Shown here: piece after piece, positions 8,954-17,374 of the stretch
Layout of the letters: every line of letters begins with the position of its first letter
Numbering within the stretch: position 1 is the first letter of the stretch
From: Prevotella sp.
GTDB lineage: Bacteria; Bacillota; Clostridia; Oscillospirales; Ruminococcaceae
DNA length: 64,000 nucleotides
NCBI GenBank assembly: GCA_023663025.1
Contig: JAMPIC010000006.1
Span: forward strand, 23,093-87,092
Direction: 5' to 3'
The notes under the pieces: model-generated
What the model was told of the DNA's origin: nothing
Seen by the model: the letters and a program-made list of their open reading frames with translations, nothing else
Database searches by the model: none
Program-made: the position numbers and the translations under genes

Positions 8954-8964
8954 ATTTTGCACAA
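8954..8964 (-). promoter_or_regulatory. TTGTGCAAAAT element upstream of motB
   Basis: Exact 11-mer, in the orientation of motB, about 60 bases upstream of the predicted -35 box. The same 11-mer occurs before flgB and before the fibronectin-III gene. Its role is inferred only from recurrence. Confidence 0.35.
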
Positions 8965-8981
8965 CATCACGCCAAATTGAA

Positions 8982-9785
8982 TTATTCTCCCTCGCCTCCG
9001 GCGGGAGCGGCGGTCTTCTTGGGCTTGTGGGACGAAGGCAGCATCATTCTCAGTTTTTCCTCGACATAGCGGGGGTTCGCGCCCGAAATGATGGCGAGCG
9101 TACCCTCCTCGATTATCTGGAGACAGAGGATTTCCTGATTGTGGTTATATTTACAAAGGTTGCCTATAGGCGTAAAGATAAGGTGGGCGAGGATACAGCC
9201 GTAGAACGTTGTTACCAGCGCCGTGGACATACTCGAGCCCAGCGAAGCCGCCGAGTTCGGGTCGGAAGGGTCAAGGCTGGCAAGCATATTGATAAGTCCG
9301 ATAAGCGTACCGATCATACCCATGGCGGGAGCGATAGCCGAGCCTCTTGCCCAGAGAGCAAAGTTGCTTTCATGACGTTCGCATATGAAGTTGATTGAGC
9401 CGTCGAGCATACTCTGTACCTTGTCGGAGTCGTTGGCGTCTACGATAAGCATAAGCGCCGATTTCATAAAGGGGTCGGGGCAGGCGTTCGCGGACTCTTC
9501 AAGAGCAAGGATACCCTTCATACGGGCGGTTTTACAGTATTCCACCATATCGTTTATGTACTTGTCGGGGTCGTATTTGGGCGGGAGAAACGCCACCTTG
9601 AGCATTTTCGGTATCTTTGTCAGTACGGACAGCGGGTAGATGAACACCAGCGCGCCTATAGTACCGCCCACAACGATAGCGATTGAAGCGGGGTCGATAA
9701 ATCCGCTCAGCTCGCCTCCCGACATAATGCCCCAGACTATAAGTCCCATGGCAAGAACAAAACCTATAATTCCGGAAATATTCAT
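8982..9785 (-). CDS. motA: MotA, flagellar stator protein
   Basis: A 267-residue membrane protein with four hydrophobic segments and the MotA cytoplasmic loop. The stator segment around ARGSAIAPAMGMIGTLIGLI is well conserved. The start is ATG 9785, with GGAGGAAG directly upstream; a TTG five codons earlier lies inside this ribosome site and is unlikely. With MotB it forms the ion-driven stator. Confidence 0.96.
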   Translation of the reverse strand: MNISGIIGFVLAMGLIVWGIMSGGELSGFIDPASIAIVVGGTIGALVFIYPLSVLTKIPKMLKVAFLPPKYDPDKYINDMVEYCKTARMKGILALEESANACPDPFMKSALMLIVDANDSDKVQSMLDGSINFICERHESNFALWARGSAIAPAMGMIGTLIGLINMLASLDPSDPNSAASLGSSMSTALVTTFYGCILAHLIFTPIGNLCKYNHNQEILCLQIIEEGTLAIISGANPRYVEEKLRMMLPSSHKPKKTAAPAGGEGE

Positions 9786-9853
9786 ATAAACTTCCTCCAA
9801 AAATTATTTATATATAGAAAGGCAATTTCGCCTAAAAAGGCAGCCGTATTTTC

Positions 9854-10048
9854 TTATTTACCGGTTTCCGGAAAGCTTTCGCGCCTGTAAGCGGCAGTCT
9901 TTTCGATAATTTCGCCGATGGTCTCCCGCACAAGATATCTGTGACCGTTCTGCATTGTCACCACCGTGTCGGGGGTCTGCTCGGCAATTTCTATGAACTG
10001 CTCGTTGACAAGAAGCTCCGTTCCGTTTATTCTGGTAAGCTGTATCAT
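9854..10048 (-). CDS. flbD: FlbD/SwrD-family small flagellar protein
   Basis: A 64-residue protein beginning MIQLTRINGTELLVN, the diagnostic FlbD-family pattern, followed by a TVVTMQNGHRYLVRET segment. In Bacillus the homologue SwrD increases stator power. Position between flgE and motA is conserved in Firmicutes. The ribosome site is AAAGGAC ahead of the ATG. Confidence 0.93.
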   Translation of the reverse strand: MIQLTRINGTELLVNEQFIEIAEQTPDTVVTMQNGHRYLVRETIGEIIEKTAAYRRESFPETGK

Positions 10049-10126
10049 AATTTGTCCTTTCGGTACAATATTTTTATCATACTCAAAGTATAAGCGTCCC
10101 GATAAAACCGCGCTGACCTTGACGCG

Positions 10127-10150
10127 GCGGAACGACCTCAGCCGTTCCGC
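10127..10150. other. Hairpin in the flgE-flbD spacer
   Basis: GCGGAACG and its exact complement CGTTCCGC are separated by eight bases in the 191-base spacer between flgE and flbD. No T-run follows on either strand, so it is not a clear terminator. It might protect or process the operon transcript. Confidence 0.4.
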
Positions 10151-10239
10151 GGGTCAGGATCAAAGAGAAAGATTTTACATTTTTTACTAACGGGGTCGCT
10201 CCGTTTCAGCGCGGAACGTTACGTCATTTTAAACGGTTG

Positions 10240-11643
10240 TTATCTCTTGAGGTTTACAAGCTCCTCAAGCATGGAGTCGGAAGTGGTTATCATTCTGGCG
10301 TTAGCCTGGTAGCCTCTCTGGGTAACGATCATATCCGAAAACTCATTGGCAAGGTTTACATTGGACATTTCAAGGAACTTGTTCTTGACCTCGCCGGCGC
10401 CTTCCTGACCGGGCTTTCTGATGTGCGCGTCGCCCGAAGCGGAGGATACCGCATAGGAAGTGTTGCCCATTTCGTCAAGTCCGAACGGGTTGTCGAACAT
10501 GGCAAGCTCAACTCTTGCGAGGAACTTCATGTCGCTGTTGTAGGTAACATAGATAGCTCCGTCCTTGCCTATGTTGAAAGAGGTCATGTCGGAGTAGGTC
10601 AGCTCGCCCTGAAGCGCACCCGCCGTGTTCGCGACAGCCTTTGCCTGCTTCATGGCAGTCTCACGGGCAGCAACGCCCTGAGTAGCGTCGGCAGTCCGGA
10701 GCTGTGCGTATATGGTTGCGTATTCGTTCGTGTTTGTTCCGCCGCCTCCGCCTGTTCCGCCTGCGGGAGTGATATCCAATCTCTCTCCGGTCTTGTCAAC
10801 GTAGTATCTGTACTGGAGACCGGGGATAGTGCCGTCGGCAGCCGCTTCGTTAAGGTTCAGCAGGGTCTGCTGAACGTCCAGATATTCCATTTTCTGATCG
10901 TCGGTCAGAGCGCCCCAAGCGTCCTCTGTACCGTCGAAGTCGTAAACAACGTTGTCATTTCCCTCAAGGTCGCCCTCTGCGGCAACGATGGCTTCCCAAT
11001 CGTAGCCGTACATATAGCCGTATTCGTCGGTAAATACGTTGTAGGCTGTCTGAACAAGCTCTTTCAGGTTAATGGTGTTGCGGAAGGTGATATCGCTGGA
11101 GTTTATTGTTCCGTCGCCGTTTCTGTCCTTTACCTCAATGTCGCTGAGGTAATTTTCGCTGTATGTACCCGTGGAACGCAGACCTGCCAGAGAGTTGCGG
11201 GAACCCACAACAAAGCAGTTGGTAGCCGAAGCCAGGTTTCCGTAGCTGTCCACCTCGAAGTTGCCCAATCTTGTGAATGTAACTTCACGGGCTTTGAGGT
11301 CGGAATTGATGTTGATTCCGTCGTAGGTGGCGATCATGAAGAAGCCGTCGCCCTCGATCATCATATCGTAGGCGCTGTTTGTGCTCTGACCGTTCGACTG
11401 GGACATATCCTTGTCGATAGAGCCGAGCTGTACGCCGTAGCCTACTTCGGAGGGGTTGTTACCGGCGTATGCAGCCTTACCGCTTGTAGGGCTGATGGAG
11501 GTCTGGTAGTAGATGTCGCGGAAAGTCGTTCTGTGGGACTTATAGCCGTGGGAGTTTACGTTTGCGATGTTGTTACCTATAACGTCCATTCTTGTCTGGT
11601 GAGTTGTAAGTCCGGAAACTCCGGAATAAAGAGATCTAATCAT
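10240..11643 (-). CDS. flgE: FlgE, flagellar hook protein
   Basis: A 467-residue hook subunit. The N-terminus MIRSLYSGVSGLTTHQTRMDVIG and the C-terminus with MIVTQRGYQANARMITT are the paired rod/hook-family ends that form the coiled-coil core. The middle is the variable surface domain, including a GGTGGGGGT loop near residue 300. Length is typical. It lies 172 bases after the TIGR02530-type gene. Confidence 0.96.
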   Translation of the reverse strand: MIRSLYSGVSGLTTHQTRMDVIGNNIANVNSHGYKSHRTTFRDIYYQTSISPTSGKAAYAGNNPSEVGYGVQLGSIDKDMSQSNGQSTNSAYDMMIEGDGFFMIATYDGININSDLKAREVTFTRLGNFEVDSYGNLASATNCFVVGSRNSLAGLRSTGTYSENYLSDIEVKDRNGDGTINSSDITFRNTINLKELVQTAYNVFTDEYGYMYGYDWEAIVAAEGDLEGNDNVVYDFDGTEDAWGALTDDQKMEYLDVQQTLLNLNEAAADGTIPGLQYRYYVDKTGERLDITPAGGTGGGGGTNTNEYATIYAQLRTADATQGVAARETAMKQAKAVANTAGALQGELTYSDMTSFNIGKDGAIYVTYNSDMKFLARVELAMFDNPFGLDEMGNTSYAVSSASGDAHIRKPGQEGAGEVKNKFLEMSNVNLANEFSDMIVTQRGYQANARMITTSDSMLEELVNLKR

Positions 11644-11815
11644 TTCTAATCATGCGCTCCTTAAAAATAAATTTTTTACGAGCCGCCGAAGCTTCGTCCG
11701 TCAAGTCGTTCGGGACGAAACGATTTCCTTTCGGTCCGATCGGTTTTGCTGCCGGCGGCGTTCGTTTTTCTGTACGGTAATTTTTCGGCATATCCGTACC
11801 CATGCCGTTCGTCGG

Positions 11816-12226
11816 TCACATTATGACAGTCGAATCAATATTGGTGAATACGTTTCCCCGCATATCGTCGGCGGTAAGCGTAGTGATAACCTTATTGTTC
11901 CTGACGCTGACCAAGAACGCCGTGGAATCAATAATGACAAGCGTATCGTCCGAGCCTTTTTCACCCGCAAGCTCCACCGCTCTGTTCAGTCTGTCCAGTC
12001 TGCCGCTTTCGGAAAGATCGATGTTCCTTTCGGAGAGCCTTTCCATGGCATGCTTTGAAAACCTGACCCCGTTCTGAGCTTCGAGCTGTTTTTTCAGCTC
12101 CTCGGCAAAGCCGCTCCGTTCCGGGCTTTCCGCCTGATCGGTGCGTCTGTCCGCCGCCGTACTGCCTGTAGTCACCGACACGCCCCGGAGACTTAAATAC
12201 TCGCTTATAAGCATAGCCGGTATCAT
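11816..12226 (-). CDS. TIGR02530-family flagellar operon protein
   Basis: A 136-residue protein matching the small family found between flgD and flgE in Firmicutes operons. The recognisable core is GVRFSKHAMERLSERNIDL, followed by LVIIDSTAFLVSVRNNKVITT. The biochemical role is not established, though proteins in this position are linked to hook assembly. It starts 18 bases after flgD ends. Confidence 0.88.
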   Translation of the reverse strand: MIPAMLISEYLSLRGVSVTTGSTAADRRTDQAESPERSGFAEELKKQLEAQNGVRFSKHAMERLSERNIDLSESGRLDRLNRAVELAGEKGSDDTLVIIDSTAFLVSVRNNKVITTLTADDMRGNVFTNIDSTVIM

Positions 12227-12244
12227 TCCTTTTCGGTTTATTAA

Positions 12245-13825
12245 TTATACGCTGTTTCTGCTCACATAGTTGTAAAAGCTGTTTCTGAGCGACTGATCAA
12301 GCTCTGCAAGAGGATCGGAAAAATGTCTTATCGCGCTTTCCTCGGCAGTGAGCTTTCCTGTAAGAGAACCCGCCTCGCCGGTTCTTGTGCATATCTGATC
12401 GAGCGTAAGTCTGCCGGAGGTTGTGAGCCAGCCGGAATGACCGTTTTTCAGAAGTATCTCCACTCTCTGTGTGCCGTCCGCGAAAGTAACTACCTCGCCG
12501 AGCTGACCTACTCCGCTGTAGCCTATTTCCGTAACGGGCTTGCCGCTGCTGGAATGACCGATAACCGTATCCGTTTTGATCCTTGAAGTGATCGCGCGGT
12601 TGTTGATGAAGCGTATATCGTACATTCTTGTTCCCAATCTGTCCGCGAGAGCCGCTTCCTCGGGGTATGCGTCCGCCATTTTTCTTACGGGTATGCCGTC
12701 GCCTTTGGTAACTGCGGGCTTTGTGTCGGAGCTGTACGAGCTGCTGTAATTGGTGCTGTAGCTGTTGGGATTGCTTACGGTTCTGGATATGGTACCGCTG
12801 CCGCTTCCGCTTCCGAAGGTTTTGTCAACGCCGTCGGGAGATACCGTGTTCGTGAAAGTCTCGTCGTCGGCGATTATTCCCGCGCCGTACTCGGGAACTT
12901 CAAGCTCCATAAGCTCCACATAGTATTCTTCCGTATCCGCGCCTGCCGCTGCGGTCAAAGACATCTGCGTTTCGGAGACTTCCGACGCAGCCGAAACTCC
13001 GCCCGCTTCGTCCAGTTCTTTCATGAACGTGTTGATGAGAGATTCCGATCTTGCCGTATAGCTTACAGCCGCCGCTGTTTCAACGACCTCTTCCGTTTCC
13101 GTGACCGTACCGTCTCCCGTATCCGCGCCGCTGTCTTTTTCAGTGCCTTCTTCACCCTCGGTTCCGGTTACGCTTTCCGCGCCTTCAACGCCGTCCGCGT
13201 CCTCTGTTCCCTCGGTGTCCTCACCCTCGCCGTCTTCCGTTTCGGCAAGCTTAAGAGAACTGATAGCGACCAGTTTGTCGTTTACGACCGCGTAAGCCTC
13301 GCCGCCCTGGTACACAACGTTTGTAACCACTCCGGTGACCGCTGTGGCGGAATCCGCGTTGACGCTCTGCACCGTCTTTCCGATAAGGGACATCATCAGC
13401 GAGAATACTTCCTCAGCCACGATATCCGTTACATTGCCGCTCTTGTAGGACATTCCGTCTATCATGAGATAAGGTTCGCCGTTCTTTACCGTAACGGACT
13501 CTACCACGCCCGTGTACGCTCCGCTTCCGTCGTCAACCGTAACGACCTTTCCTACCAGAGAAGTCGCGTAGCTGATACTGGACTGCTGCGTCATGTTCTT
13601 GATACCCTCAAGCATGGAGTACTGAGCCATCTGGGCAAGAACCTCGGAGTCGTCCATAGGATTGTTGAAGTCCTGGTTCTGCATCTGAGCCACGAGAAGC
13701 TTCAGGTAGCTGTCGAAGCTCATATAGCTGTTGGTTTCGTCGGTTTCCTCCTCGACGGTGTTTGAATTTATGTAGTTTCCGGAAATTTTGCTGTATATTC
13801 CGCTCAGATTTACGCTGTTGTCCAT
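12245..13825 (-). CDS. flgD: FlgD, hook capping protein with a long acidic insert
   Basis: Scaffold for hook polymerisation. At 526 residues it is more than twice the length of E. coli FlgD. The conserved N-terminal part (SFDSYLKLLVAQMQNQDFNNPMDDSE, split here) spans residues 30-100. Two related SLVGKVVTVDD and SLIGKTVQSVN modules follow. A low-complexity acidic stretch of Glu/Asp/Gly/Thr spans about residues 200-245, then a Ser/Tyr linker and a C-terminal domain ending near YVSRNSV. The start overlaps the end of fliK by 16 bases. Confidence 0.92.
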   Translation of the reverse strand: MDNSVNLSGIYSKISGNYINSNTVEEETDETNSYMSFDSYLKLLVAQMQNQDFNNPMDDSEVLAQMAQYSMLEGIKNMTQQSSISYATSLVGKVVTVDDGSGAYTGVVESVTVKNGEPYLMIDGMSYKSGNVTDIVAEEVFSLMMSLIGKTVQSVNADSATAVTGVVTNVVYQGGEAYAVVNDKLVAISSLKLAETEDGEGEDTEGTEDADGVEGAESVTGTEGEEGTEKDSGADTGDGTVTETEEVVETAAAVSYTARSESLINTFMKELDEAGGVSAASEVSETQMSLTAAAGADTEEYYVELMELEVPEYGAGIIADDETFTNTVSPDGVDKTFGSGSGSGTISRTVSNPNSYSTNYSSSYSSDTKPAVTKGDGIPVRKMADAYPEEAALADRLGTRMYDIRFINNRAITSRIKTDTVIGHSSSGKPVTEIGYSGVGQLGEVVTFADGTQRVEILLKNGHSGWLTTSGRLTLDQICTRTGEAGSLTGKLTAEESAIRHFSDPLAELDQSLRNSFYNYVSRNSV

Positions 13826-15462
13826 AATTTCGCCTCCCTGAATCTGATTCCGCCGTAATCGGCGCTGATTTCTTCGGTTCCGTCAATTTCGCCGTAGCCG
13901 CCGTTTTCCTCACGGTAGCCGCGTCCGCCGTCTCTGTCGGGATTTCCCGAATTGCGTGCGAAGCTGAAACCCTGATCTGTAAAGTTAAGACCCATCTGTT
14001 CCGCCGCGCTGCCCGGTTCGACGATCTGAACGTCTTTCACCTCGTAGTTCCTGTCGGAAAGGCTTTCGCTCAGATAAGCCGCACGCTGGGTCAGAAGCTT
14101 GCCGACCTCCTCATACTGAGCCGACATGATAACGGAGACCGTATTTGCCTCCTTTACCAGCTTGACAGCCACCTGTCCCAGTTCCTTGGGTCTGAGGATA
14201 AGAACAAGCTCCTTTGTGCCGTCCCTGTCGCCGAATTCGGCTATCTCTTCCGTCACGGTTTCTCTTATCTGATTTTCCGCGGAAACCGCTGTTTTCGGGT
14301 CAAGCTCGGGTTCTGCGTCCTCCGCCGCGATATCGCCGCGTACAAAAACCGTCTCGGATCCGTTCTGCGCGTTTACGGCAGCCAATTCAGCGGAAACGCT
14401 TTCGTTTTCGCCGGGCTTAGCGTCCGCACCCGTGTTATCCTGCGAGTACGCTTCGCCTGTTTCGTTTTTCCCGATCGCCGCGACCGTATTTTCCGCCGCG
14501 CCCGTTTCGTCTGCCGAAAAGCTTTCGGCTGTCTGTCCGGATTTTGCCGAAACCGTCTCTGGTTCCGAAGCCGTTCTTCTGCCGATGTTGCTCACCTGTT
14601 CGGAAACGTTGTTGATCTTCAGAGCCGAAAAGCCTGCTCTTGCCGCCGTTTCGGGGATTTCCTCGGTTTCGGAAATTACCTCCGCCGCAAATTCGCTGTA
14701 AAGCTTCTCCGCTTCGGGGACTTTTTCGGGAGCTTCCTGCTTAACAGCCTCCATGGGAGTTTTCAGAGCCTCCGCCGCGTTTGCGACCGCCTCTGTCTTT
14801 GTTTCGCCGTCAGCCTCCGAAAGATTTTCGATCTCCTCGGGAGCGATGTTCAGCATAGCCGCCAGAACGTCGGCAGCCGTGTTTTCGTCACTGTCCTCGT
14901 CGTCCTTTTCGCCGATTATTGCGGAAACGATCTTCTTAAGCTCTTCCATAAGAATGTCCGGCTCGGTTTCCTTTTCGATCTCCGCTTCAAGGATAAGTCC
15001 CATATCGTTCATTATCCCCGCGCCGAGAAGAATATCGCCGCTCCAAGGATCGTCCTCGTCGAAAAAGCCGGCGCTTCCGTCCGTGAGCGTCATGAACATA
15101 TCCGTCTTTCTTTCCTTGTTGTCGCTCGTTCCCCTCATAGCGTTGAGAACCGTTTTCAGCAGGAGCGTCAGAGCCTTTTTCACAGCGTCGTCGGAATTTT
15201 CGATACGTTCGATAACGCCCGAAAAAATACCGTTGTCGAGCGCCGTTAAAGCGTCCTCCGCGTCAGCCGCTGTTTCTTCCGAAGCGGAAACCGTACCGGA
15301 AATTACGGTTGAAATATTGTGCGAAGCAAGTATTTCCGAGAAGCTCATGCCGCCGCCGAGGAGATCCTCCGCACCGGGAAGCTTCTGCTGACCCGAATTC
15401 ACCGAATTTGCCGCCGCAGCCATAGCCGACGCCTGCAGATCGAATAAAATCGTGTTCGTCAC
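13810..15462 (-). CDS. fliK: FliK, hook-length control protein
   Basis: A 550-residue protein. The C-terminal domain (about residues 400-500, KELVLILRPKELGQVAVKL) is the conserved FliK core that contacts FlhB; the preceding 380 residues are Ala/Glu/Ser-rich and probably extended, as expected for a molecular ruler. The start is GTG 15462 with GGAGGG upstream, since the overlapping ATG is followed at once by a stop. It overlaps flgD by 16 bases. Confidence 0.93.
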   Translation of the reverse strand: MTNTILFDLQASAMAAAANSVNSGQQKLPGAEDLLGGGMSFSEILASHNISTVISGTVSASEETAADAEDALTALDNGIFSGVIERIENSDDAVKKALTLLLKTVLNAMRGTSDNKERKTDMFMTLTDGSAGFFDEDDPWSGDILLGAGIMNDMGLILEAEIEKETEPDILMEELKKIVSAIIGEKDDEDSDENTAADVLAAMLNIAPEEIENLSEADGETKTEAVANAAEALKTPMEAVKQEAPEKVPEAEKLYSEFAAEVISETEEIPETAARAGFSALKINNVSEQVSNIGRRTASEPETVSAKSGQTAESFSADETGAAENTVAAIGKNETGEAYSQDNTGADAKPGENESVSAELAAVNAQNGSETVFVRGDIAAEDAEPELDPKTAVSAENQIRETVTEEIAEFGDRDGTKELVLILRPKELGQVAVKLVKEANTVSVIMSAQYEEVGKLLTQRAAYLSESLSDRNYEVKDVQIVEPGSAAEQMGLNFTDQGFSFARNSGNPDRDGGRGYREENGGYGEIDGTEEISADYGGIRFREAKLWTTA

Positions 15463-15538
15463 ATTTTTCCCTCCTTTGCAATAAAATATTTATTTAAAGA
15501 ACGGGATTCCGTGGGGAGTACCCGCGCCTTAAACCCAA

Positions 15539-15979
15539 TTAATTCCTGTAGGTACTGTTTGTCACATATTCGGCAATGAACTGTTCCTCAGCCTTTGCCG
15601 CTTTAAAGTTGTACTCTTCAAGCTGCTTGCCCTCCAGCTTTTCCAGCGAGGAGACTTCTTTCGTCGCCTCGATGACCACCGAGAGCTGCCGCTGGACTTT
15701 TGTCTCCATGCTTTCGATGGAAGCCTCCAGTTCCTTTATCTGAGCCGACAGGGACTGGTGATAGCCCTTGAAAACGTTCACCTGCATGATGGTCATGCCC
15801 TGCGCCGATTTCAGGCAGAACTCCTTGTTGGAATTTCTCAGTTTTTCCTCCAAAGCCCGTTTTTCGTCTATGTACTGCTGCTGCTGCCGTCTCAGGTGAG
15901 CGAGACTGTTCTTCTCCCTGTCCAGCACCTGCCGCTTATAGCCCATGAGCTTGTTCAAAGAAAATTCAAAACGTTTCAA
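15539..15979 (-). CDS. fliJ: FliJ, export chaperone-escort protein
   Basis: A 146-residue, charged, nearly all-helical protein (MKRFEFSLNKLMGYKRQVLDREKNSLAHL) with long coiled-coil character. FliJ links the FliI ATPase ring to FlhA. Position directly after fliI supports the call despite low sequence conservation. Confidence 0.92.
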   Translation of the reverse strand: MKRFEFSLNKLMGYKRQVLDREKNSLAHLRRQQQQYIDEKRALEEKLRNSNKEFCLKSAQGMTIMQVNVFKGYHQSLSAQIKELEASIESMETKVQRQLSVVIEATKEVSSLEKLEGKQLEEYNFKAAKAEEQFIAEYVTNSTYRN

Positions 15980-16011
15980 GCTAAACCCTCCGCGTCGGAA
16001 AATAGAGATGC

Positions 16012-16032
16012 GAAAACAGAAAACAGAGGACA
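16012..16032. repeat. Heptanucleotide repeat between fliI and fliJ
   Basis: Three 7-base units, GAAAACA, GAAAACA and GAGGACA, occupy the short spacer between fliI and fliJ. The unit length matches the repeat between flhB and flhA. Confidence 0.6.
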
Positions 16033-16049
16033 GAAGCCGCTTTTTCCGG

Positions 16050-17369
16050 TTACTTGACCGCCGCTTTCATCATCTGTACCGTCTCCTCGTAGGAGAACGC
16101 TTCGTCCGTCGCCTGCTGCAGGAACGCGTTGATCTTGTCGATCTTGCGCAGAGCCTCGTCCAAAGCGGGATTTGTGCCCTTTTTGTACGCGCCTATGGAA
16201 ACAAGGTCGAAGTTCGCGAAGTAGACCGACAGCAGATTTCTCATCTTTGAAGCGGTTTCCTGCTGTTCCTTGTCGGTGATCTCAGTCATGAGCCTGGACA
16301 CCGATTCGAGTATCTCAATGGCGGGGTAATGGTTCCTCGCCGCTGTTTTTCTTGAAAGTATAATGTGTCCGTCGATAATTCCGCGGACTGTGTCGGAGAT
16401 AGGCTCGTTGGTGTCGTCGCCCTCCACAAGCACCGTGTAGATGCCCGTGATGGAGCCGTTCTCGAAGTTTCCCGCCCGCTCCAGAAGCTTCGGCATAGCC
16501 GTATAGATGGACGGCGTGTAGCCTCTCGCGATGGGAGCTTCTCCCGTTGCCAGACCTATTTCCCTCTGCGCCATGGCGTACCGCGTAAGGGAATCCATCA
16601 TCAGCAGGACGTTCTTGCCCTGATCCTTGAAATACTCCGCGATAGCCGTAGCCGTCATGGGACATTTATTTCTCATCATGGACGGCTGATCCGAGGTGGC
16701 GACCACCAGTACCGACCGCGCCATGCCTTTTTCGCCCAAGTCCCGCTCAATGAACTCCAGCACCTCTCTGCCCCGCTCTCCCACGAGAGCGATAACGTTG
16801 ATGTCCGCCTGGACTTCTCTCGCTATCATGCCCAGCAGCGTGGATTTTCCCACGCCCGAGCCTGCGAAAATTCCCATTCTCTGACCTCTGCCGATCGTCA
16901 GCAGACCGTCTATAGCCTTAACTCCGAACGGGATTATTTCGTCTATCCTGGGTCTTGTAAGAGGGTTGACGGGCTCTCCCGCAATGGAATAGCTTTCCGT
17001 CGTCTCGATGGGAGGACCGCCGTCGATAGGCTGACCGATCGCGTTGATGATCCTTCCCACCAGCGCTTCGCCCACGCCCACCTGGAGCTGTTTTCCCGTA
17101 TTGTCAACGATAGAGCCGGGACCTATTCCCTCTATATCGGTGTACGGCATAAGCATGACCTTGCCGTTGTTGAAACCGACCACCTCGCCGTAAATGAACC
17201 TGTCGGAAAATCTGCCGCCCTCGCCCTTGCGGTAAATGCGGCACACGTCCCCGATATTGGCTTCGGGACCCGAGGCTTCGATGGTCATGCCGATTATCTT
17301 TTCAATTTTGCCTTGATATCTGAACAAATCCGCCTGTTTGACGGCTTCGCGCACAGCTGCAAAATTCAT
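16050..17369 (-). CDS. fliI: FliI, flagellum-specific export ATPase
   Basis: A 439-residue F1-beta-like ATPase that energises export. The Walker A motif GSGVGKS is at residues 170-176, and the Walker B region is VLLMMDSLTRYAMAQREIGL. Full family length. It lies five bases after fliH, so the two genes are translationally linked; FliH regulates FliI. Confidence 0.98.
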   Translation of the reverse strand: MNFAAVREAVKQADLFRYQGKIEKIIGMTIEASGPEANIGDVCRIYRKGEGGRFSDRFIYGEVVGFNNGKVMLMPYTDIEGIGPGSIVDNTGKQLQVGVGEALVGRIINAIGQPIDGGPPIETTESYSIAGEPVNPLTRPRIDEIIPFGVKAIDGLLTIGRGQRMGIFAGSGVGKSTLLGMIAREVQADINVIALVGERGREVLEFIERDLGEKGMARSVLVVATSDQPSMMRNKCPMTATAIAEYFKDQGKNVLLMMDSLTRYAMAQREIGLATGEAPIARGYTPSIYTAMPKLLERAGNFENGSITGIYTVLVEGDDTNEPISDTVRGIIDGHIILSRKTAARNHYPAIEILESVSRLMTEITDKEQQETASKMRNLLSVYFANFDLVSIGAYKKGTNPALDEALRKIDKINAFLQQATDEAFSYEETVQMMKAAVK

Positions 17370-17374
17370 ATCAG

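Noticed and set aside
10237..11649. 470-residue reading frame on the plus strand
   Set aside because: It is the exact antisense of flgE; its product is Val/Gly/Ser-rich with no recognisable domain and no ribosome site.
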